A program made the translations under genes and the position numbers. From an uncultured Azohydromonas sp. (lineage in GTDB: Bacteria > Pseudomonadota > Gammaproteobacteria > Burkholderiales > Burkholderiaceae_C), in assembly GCF_937926365.1 (NCBI RefSeq), contig NZ_CALAOH010000170.1, forward strand, positions 1 to 29,412: DNA of 29,412 nt, given 5' to 3'. Numbering within the stretch: the stretch's first letter is position 1; every line of letters begins with the position of its first letter. This document shows positions 26,989-29,412 of the stretch, one piece after another. A model generated the notes under the pieces. The model ran no database searches. It saw only the letters and a list, made by a program, of their open reading frames with translations, and was not told where the DNA came from.

Positions 26989-29291
26989 TCGCGCAAGAAC
27001 TTGAAGTCAGCCTGCACATGGCGTTCGTTGAAGCACGCCAGCAGCGGCACGAATTCATTACGGTTGAGCATTTGCTGATGGCATTGCTTGACAACCCATC
27101 GGCCGCTGAAGTGTTGCGTGCCTGCGCGGCTAACATTGATGACCTGCGCAAAAGCTTGTCAGCTTTCATTAAGGAAAACACGCCGACGGTAGGTGGCAAT
27201 GACGAGGTCGACACGCAGCCGACTTTGGGGTTCCAGCGCGTGATCCAGCGTGCAATCATGCATGTGCAGAGCACGGGTAGCGGCAAGAAGGAGGTCACTG
27301 GCGCGAATGTGCTGGTGGCGATCTTCGGGGAGAAAGACTCGCACGCCGTGTACTACTTGCATCAACAAGGCGTAACGCGCTTGGACGTTGTCAATTTCAT
27401 TGCCCACGGTATCAAGAAGTCCGATCCGCCAGAGCCTGCAAAGCCCAGCGACAACAGCCCCAGCAACGAGGGTGAGAAGGAAGAGACGAGTGAGAGCAAA
27501 GGGTCGCCTTTGGACCAATTCACTCAGAACCTAAATTTTCTGGCCACTGCCGGCAAGATTGATCCGCTCATCGGTCGCGAAGGAGAAGTAGAACGTGTCA
27601 TCCAGGTGTTGTGCCGTCGCCGCAAGAACAATCCACTGCTAGTGGGGGAAGCTGGCGTAGGCAAGACTGCAATTGCAGAGGGCCTTGCTTGGCGAATCAC
27701 GCAGGGTGAAGTGCCTGAGGTACTGGCTGGATCGACTGTTTATGCTCTAGACATGGGCGCCTTGTTAGCAGGTACCAAGTACCGTGGTGATTTTGAGCAG
27801 CGTCTCAAGGGTGTGCTCAAGCAGCTCAAGGAGCAACCGCACGCGATTCTGTTCATTGACGAGATCCACACACTTATCGGCGCCGGTGCCGCCTCCGGAG
27901 GAACGCTCGATGCTAGCAATCTGCTCAAGCCGGCATTGAGTTCGGGGGCGATGAAGTGCATCGGGGCGACGACCTTTAGCGAGTACCGAGGGATCTTTGA
28001 GAAGGATGCAGCTTTGTCGCGTCGTTTCCAGAAAGTAGATGTGGTTGAACCTTCAGTGGAACAGACGGTAGAGATTCTCAAAGGGCTGAAGTCCCGATTT
28101 GAAGAACACCACAGCGTCAAATATGCACTGGGTGCCCTGCAAGCCGCTGCGGAGTTGTCTGCCAAGTACATCAATGACCGTCACCTTCCTGACAAGGCGA
28201 TCGATGTCATTGACGAAGCAGGCGCGGCCCAACGGATCCTGCCGAAGAGCAAGCAGAAGAAGACAATCACTCGTACTGAGGTTGAAGAGATCGTCTCGAA
28301 GATCGCTCGCATACCGCCGGCCTCTGTGTCAAGCGATGACCGCAGCAAGCTCAAGACGCTGGACCGTGACCTCAAAAGCGTGGTATTCGGCCAAGATCCG
28401 GCTATCGACGCCTTGGCCGCCGCAATTAAGATGGCACGCTCCGGCTTGGGCAAGCCGGACAAACCCATTGGTTCGTTCCTATTCAGTGGCCCAACCGGCG
28501 TTGGCAAGACTGAAGTGGCCAAGCAACTGGCGTTCATCCTGGGCATCGAACTTATTCGCTTCGACATGTCCGAGTACATGGAGCGACATGCGGTGAGTCG
28601 TCTCATTGGTGCGCCTCCTGGTTATGTCGGCTTTGACCAGGGAGGTTTGTTGACTGAGGCGATCACCAAGAAGCCTCACGCGGTCCTCCTGTTGGATGAG
28701 ATCGAGAAAGCCCATCCCGATGTCTTCAATGTGCTGCTGCAGGTCATGGACCATGGCACGTTGACCGACAACAACGGCCGCAAGGCTGACTTCCGCAATG
28801 TCATCATCATCATGACAACTAACGCGGGCGCGGAAACGATGAACAAGGCCACCATCGGTTTCACTTCACGGCGTGAAAGCGGTGACGAAATGGCTGATAT
28901 CAAACGGCTGTTTACGCCTGAATTCCGCAATCGGCTTGATGCTACTGTTAGCTTCAGGGCGCTGGATGAAGAGATCATCCTGCGCGTGGTAGATAAGTTC
29001 CTCCTGCAACTCGAAAGTCAGCTTTCCGAGAAGAAGGTGGAAGTGACATTCACCGATGCGTTGCGCAAGCAATTGGCCAAGAAGGGCTTCGATCCGCTCA
29101 TGGGTGCGCGCCCGATGCAGCGGCTGATCCAGGACACAATCCGCCGCGCCTTGGCGGATGAGTTGTTGTTTGGTCGCTTAGTGGACGGCGGGCGCCTGAC
29201 GGTAGACCTTGACGACAAGGACGAAGTGCAACTGCAGATCGAGCCGCGCAAAAGCGATCGTCCGCGCGCCGAGCCTGCAACAACCTCTTGA
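26985..29291 (+). CDS. clpA: ATP-dependent Clp protease ATP-binding subunit ClpA
   Basis: A 768-aa AAA+ unfoldase starting at ATG 26985, with GGAGG shortly upstream. The Clp N-domain (ELEVSLHMAFVEARQQRHEFITVEHLL) spans about residues 1-145, followed by an acidic Ser-rich linker. AAA1 has Walker A GEAGVGKT at 221-228 and Walker B ILFIDEIHTL. AAA2 has Walker A GPTGVGKT at 502-509, Walker B VLLLDEIEKAHPDVFNVLLQ and the sensor region around RRESGDEMADIKRLFTPEFRNRLD. It unfolds substrates, including N-degron proteins brought by ClpS, and feeds them to ClpP, which is not in the window. The gene is markedly less GC-rich than the box genes. No terminator is visible in the 121 bases left after the stop. 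Confidence 0.97.
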   Translation: MIAQELEVSLHMAFVEARQQRHEFITVEHLLMALLDNPSAAEVLRACAANIDDLRKSLSAFIKENTPTVGGNDEVDTQPTLGFQRVIQRAIMHVQSTGSGKKEVTGANVLVAIFGEKDSHAVYYLHQQGVTRLDVVNFIAHGIKKSDPPEPAKPSDNSPSNEGEKEETSESKGSPLDQFTQNLNFLATAGKIDPLIGREGEVERVIQVLCRRRKNNPLLVGEAGVGKTAIAEGLAWRITQGEVPEVLAGSTVYALDMGALLAGTKYRGDFEQRLKGVLKQLKEQPHAILFIDEIHTLIGAGAASGGTLDASNLLKPALSSGAMKCIGATTFSEYRGIFEKDAALSRRFQKVDVVEPSVEQTVEILKGLKSRFEEHHSVKYALGALQAAAELSAKYINDRHLPDKAIDVIDEAGAAQRILPKSKQKKTITRTEVEEIVSKIARIPPASVSSDDRSKLKTLDRDLKSVVFGQDPAIDALAAAIKMARSGLGKPDKPIGSFLFSGPTGVGKTEVAKQLAFILGIELIRFDMSEYMERHAVSRLIGAPPGYVGFDQGGLLTEAITKKPHAVLLLDEIEKAHPDVFNVLLQVMDHGTLTDNNGRKADFRNVIIIMTTNAGAETMNKATIGFTSRRESGDEMADIKRLFTPEFRNRLDATVSFRALDEEIILRVVDKFLLQLESQLSEKKVEVTFTDALRKQLAKKGFDPLMGARPMQRLIQDTIRRALADELLFGRLVDGGRLTVDLDDKDEVQLQIEPRKSDRPRAEPATTS

Positions 29292-29412
29292 TTTTACTGT
29301 GTATGCGTGCGGCGATATCACAGGTCGCGACGCCGGGCGCGGTGGCTGACCCAGGGTTGTTCTACAGGGACTTCCCCCTCTGTCAAGCACGGGCGGTGGC
29401 GCGAGATGAGTT

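Overview
The window looks like chromosomal DNA of a GC-rich betaproteobacterium, most likely Burkholderiales and perhaps Comamonadaceae. This rests on the aerobic benzoyl-CoA (box) gene set with a BoxR-type regulator, on the aat-bpt / clpS-clpA neighbourhood, and on two intergenic hairpin repeats of a kind common in that order. The genus call is inference. I see no rRNA or tRNA gene, CRISPR array, phage or intact insertion sequence.

Layout. (1) 1-5482, plus strand: the 3' part of an ApbE-like flavin transferase, a DUF2946-like small protein, a TonB-dependent receptor, a secreted BNR-repeat protein with a CECC motif, and an exported thioredoxin-fold protein. This looks like a metal or metallophore acquisition locus. 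(2) 5573-6813, plus strand: a Xre/MbcA/ParS-type antitoxin and RES-domain toxin pair with its own AT-rich promoter. (3) 6814-14478, minus strand: a DUF4863 protein, benzoate-CoA ligase, an alpha/beta hydrolase, an ABC substrate-binding protein, a stem-loop with a T-run, then a LivHMGF-type ABC transporter. (4) 14602-23174, plus strand: boxR, then boxC-boxB-boxA, an enoyl-CoA hydratase, a 3-hydroxyacyl-CoA dehydrogenase and a MaoC-like protein. (5) 23251-24431: a LysE-family exporter and a decayed EamA-type transporter. (6) 24520-29291: bpt and aat on the minus strand, a cold-shock protein on the minus strand, and divergent clpS-clpA on the plus strand.

How it works together. Regions 3 and 4 form one divergently transcribed benzoate unit. 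The ABC transporter would import benzoate or a related aromatic acid, BclA activates it to benzoyl-CoA, BoxAB epoxidises the ring, BoxC opens it, and the hydratase and dehydrogenase carry out beta-oxidation steps. BoxR, an HTH domain fused to a shikimate-kinase-like sensor of benzoyl-CoA, probably acts at TGCA-containing sites in the two control regions (14523-14580 and 15641-15723). The BoxD aldehyde dehydrogenase and a thiolase are not in this window and must be encoded elsewhere if the pathway is complete.

Region 6 gathers the bacterial N-degron pathway: Aat and Bpt add N-terminal Leu/Phe, ClpS recognises it and ClpA unfolds the substrate for ClpP. Its base composition is clearly less GC-rich than the first 24 kb. 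The change falls at the decayed EamA remnant, which may mark an old recombination boundary.
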